This document shows positions 4,275-5,825 of a stretch of 5,825 nt of DNA, piece by piece. Each line of letters begins with the position of its first letter. Position 1 is the first letter of the stretch. The notes under the pieces were generated by a model, which did not search any database, was not told the origin of the DNA, and saw nothing but the letters and a program-made list of their open reading frames with translations. The DNA comes from Weeksellaceae bacterium. GTDB taxonomy: Bacteria > Bacteroidota > Bacteroidia > Flavobacteriales > Weeksellaceae. The stretch is taken from positions 1 through 5,825 of the forward strand of contig JAQVDG010000151.1 of assembly GCA_028698395.1 (NCBI GenBank). The letters are read 5' to 3'. The position numbers and the translations under genes were made by a program.

Positions 4275-5825
4275 ATGAGTAAAAACAGATCAAAATCAAA
4301 AGCAAGACAATCTACTTCGGAAATAGAACGGCTTTATATATCCATGCGACATTTGTTTAATCGCGGAACTTACCGACCAAAAGGTCAATCGGGATTAATG
4401 ATTCAAAATTTATTATTACAGCTCAATCCGGAAATTTACGGCTCTTTGGCCGATCCGGAAAAAGTGGAATTAAGTGGATTAATGTACGTTTTAGACCGAC
4501 TTCCGGAGGGAATTACCGAAACTCCCTACATTCATTTCACATCCAATGAGGGTGTTGATTCTAGAAAATTTAAACCCATTATTCCGCCCAAAAGAAGAAG
4601 AATTTGCTATCGTGTGGACGACAGTCAAATGAATATTGAAGTTACCCGCGGCCGTTCCGAAATTTATGATACGCTTACGCATTTAACGTTTTTATACAAC
4701 GAATCCGATAAAATTCGGGCAAAAGCCTATAGTAAACAAGTTCAAAAAACCAGTCGAATTTGGAAAAAAATCGAAGAAATCGCTTTAGGAGAAGTTAATT
4801 TGACCAATAAAGAAAGAGATGTTGCATTAATGCATTTATCCTCAATTTTGGGAAGAACGTATGATGAAACTTCTCGTGTATATAAATATTTTAGTTCTGA
4901 AACCGATAAAGATTTATTTTTTCGAATTATTTATTGGATGGGCGAAACCTCTCAAGATGAATTTACCGGGAAAAAACGAAGAGAAATTACATTTTCACCT
5001 ATTTTACGTGAACGAATCGGACACCATTTGATTGGAGAAGCTTGGGCAAACAATATTAAAAAAGTATTGGTCAACCATGATTTAATGCATCGCCCGATTC
5101 ATATTATCAGTGCCAATATGCACAGCGTGATGAATATGCTGTATGCTTTTGATGCTTTAAAAAAAGACTTTCAATCGCTTGATGAATTCAGTGTTTATAA
5201 TGAACTTTCTTCTTCTGAAAACAAAGATTTGCGTCAACAGGTTTTCAATTTTTCCTTAAAAAAGGGAATGTATTTCATTGATGATACTTCCGGAGCTAAT
5301 ATGGACGTTCAAATTATTGATTTACAAAAACTAAAATTCAAAAATACTTCATTTTCAGATGTAAAAAAACCACTTGACGATGTTTTAATCGTGATTGATT
5401 ATGCATTTGGAGAACAAGCTTTTGAGGTAATGGACGAATTACTGAAACCTTATAAAGCCCAAAAACCACCTATTCCGATTAATGTAAATTCTATCTCAAT
5501 TATGGGAAAAGCCGGAATTCTTTGTGGTAAAAAAGGAGATATCATGATTCCAAATTCCCATATAATAGAAGGCCCGACAGATAATTATGTGTTTGAAAAT
5601 GATTTGTGTGCCGATGATTTCCGAGGAAACCGATTAGGCGTTTTTGAAGGGCCAATGGTAACTGTTTTGGGAACATCTCTTCAAAATAAAGATGTTTTGG
5701 AATACTTCAAAAAATCTTCTTGGAAAGCCATTGGATTGGAAATGGAAGGCGGTCATTATCAAAAAGCTATTAAAATTGCTTCAAAAATCCGAAATCACAT
5801 TTCACCGGACGTAAAAGTCCGTTAC
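4275..5825 (+). CDS. Large conserved protein with a nucleoside-phosphorylase-like C-terminal domain (partial, DUF6909-type)
   Basis: The frame is open from ATG 4275 to the right edge: 517 codons with no stop, so the C-terminus is missing. The start is basic and polar (MSKNRSKSKARQ), without signal peptide or membrane spans, so it should be cytosolic. Residues 1 to about 365 match no domain I can name; a notable stretch is HRPIHIISANMHSVMNML (272-289). From about 369 the layout resembles the PNP/MTAN nucleoside phosphorylase fold: strand DVLIVIDYAFGEQAFE (369-384), SIMGKAGILCGKKGDIMIP with Gly411 (compare GTxGGL...GDIVIP), VLGTS, and GLEMEGGHYQKAI (487-499), like the ribose-binding EMEAAG segment. 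The family name DUF6909 is from memory and less certain than the fold. Substrate and activity are unknown; it may be a degenerate or regulatory relative. It follows the DUF3109 gene by 38 bases with no terminator or obvious promoter between, so one transcript is likely. Base composition matches its neighbours. Confidence 0.75.
   Translation, partial: MSKNRSKSKARQSTSEIERLYISMRHLFNRGTYRPKGQSGLMIQNLLLQLNPEIYGSLADPEKVELSGLMYVLDRLPEGITETPYIHFTSNEGVDSRKFKPIIPPKRRRICYRVDDSQMNIEVTRGRSEIYDTLTHLTFLYNESDKIRAKAYSKQVQKTSRIWKKIEEIALGEVNLTNKERDVALMHLSSILGRTYDETSRVYKYFSSETDKDLFFRIIYWMGETSQDEFTGKKRREITFSPILRERIGHHLIGEAWANNIKKVLVNHDLMHRPIHIISANMHSVMNMLYAFDALKKDFQSLDEFSVYNELSSSENKDLRQQVFNFSLKKGMYFIDDTSGANMDVQIIDLQKLKFKNTSFSDVKKPLDDVLIVIDYAFGEQAFEVMDELLKPYKAQKPPIPINVNSISIMGKAGILCGKKGDIMIPNSHIIEGPTDNYVFENDLCADDFRGNRLGVFEGPMVTVLGTSLQNKDVLEYFKKSSWKAIGLEMEGGHYQKAIKIASKIRNHISPDVKVRY

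Noticed and set aside
4491..4682. 63-codon minus-strand open frame
   Set aside because: Antisense to the long plus-strand frame that starts at 4275 and stays open to the window end.

Overview
The window is AT-rich and reads as a chromosomal core segment of a Bacteroidota bacterium, most likely a member of the Flavobacteriia. The evidence is the gene content (DUF3109 Cys-rich protein, a large Bacteroidota-type conserved protein with a nucleoside-phosphorylase-like end, and a short flavobacterial-type DXS), the lack of clear Shine-Dalgarno sequences, and promoter -7 elements of the Bacteroidota form TAnnTTTG. I see no mobile element, tRNA, rRNA or CRISPR array. The organism call is inference from motifs, not a database match.

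Layout. Bases 2-268 (+) are the 3' end of a class II aminoacyl-tRNA-synthetase-fold gene, closed by a strong intrinsic terminator (284-320). A new promoter-like element (348-355) then precedes a short leader that can fold (366-424) and pnuC (441-1130, +), a vitamin-precursor (nicotinamide riboside type) membrane transporter. Converging on pnuC from the minus strand are a small exported LTXXQ-like protein (1211-1618) and, upstream of it, dxs (1721-3454), the first enzyme of the non-mevalonate isoprenoid pathway. Hairpins lie after both minus-strand genes. Divergent from dxs, a promoter element at 3604-3611 drives a Cys-rich DUF3109-type protein (3640-4236, +). A further + strand gene follows after only 38 bases (4275 to the window end, no stop reached): a 517-codon fragment whose last third looks like a nucleoside phosphorylase domain. 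It is the longest unexplained coding stretch here.

How the genes relate. dxs and pnuC are independent housekeeping functions (isoprenoid precursor synthesis; uptake of a nucleoside-like cofactor precursor). The DUF3109 gene and the phosphorylase-like gene probably form one transcription unit, since the gap is short and has no terminator. Nothing in the window ties all the genes into a single pathway. The two places that most merit follow-up are the foldable pnuC leader, which repeats the pnuC start region, and the phosphorylase-like protein with its uncharacterised N-terminal two thirds.
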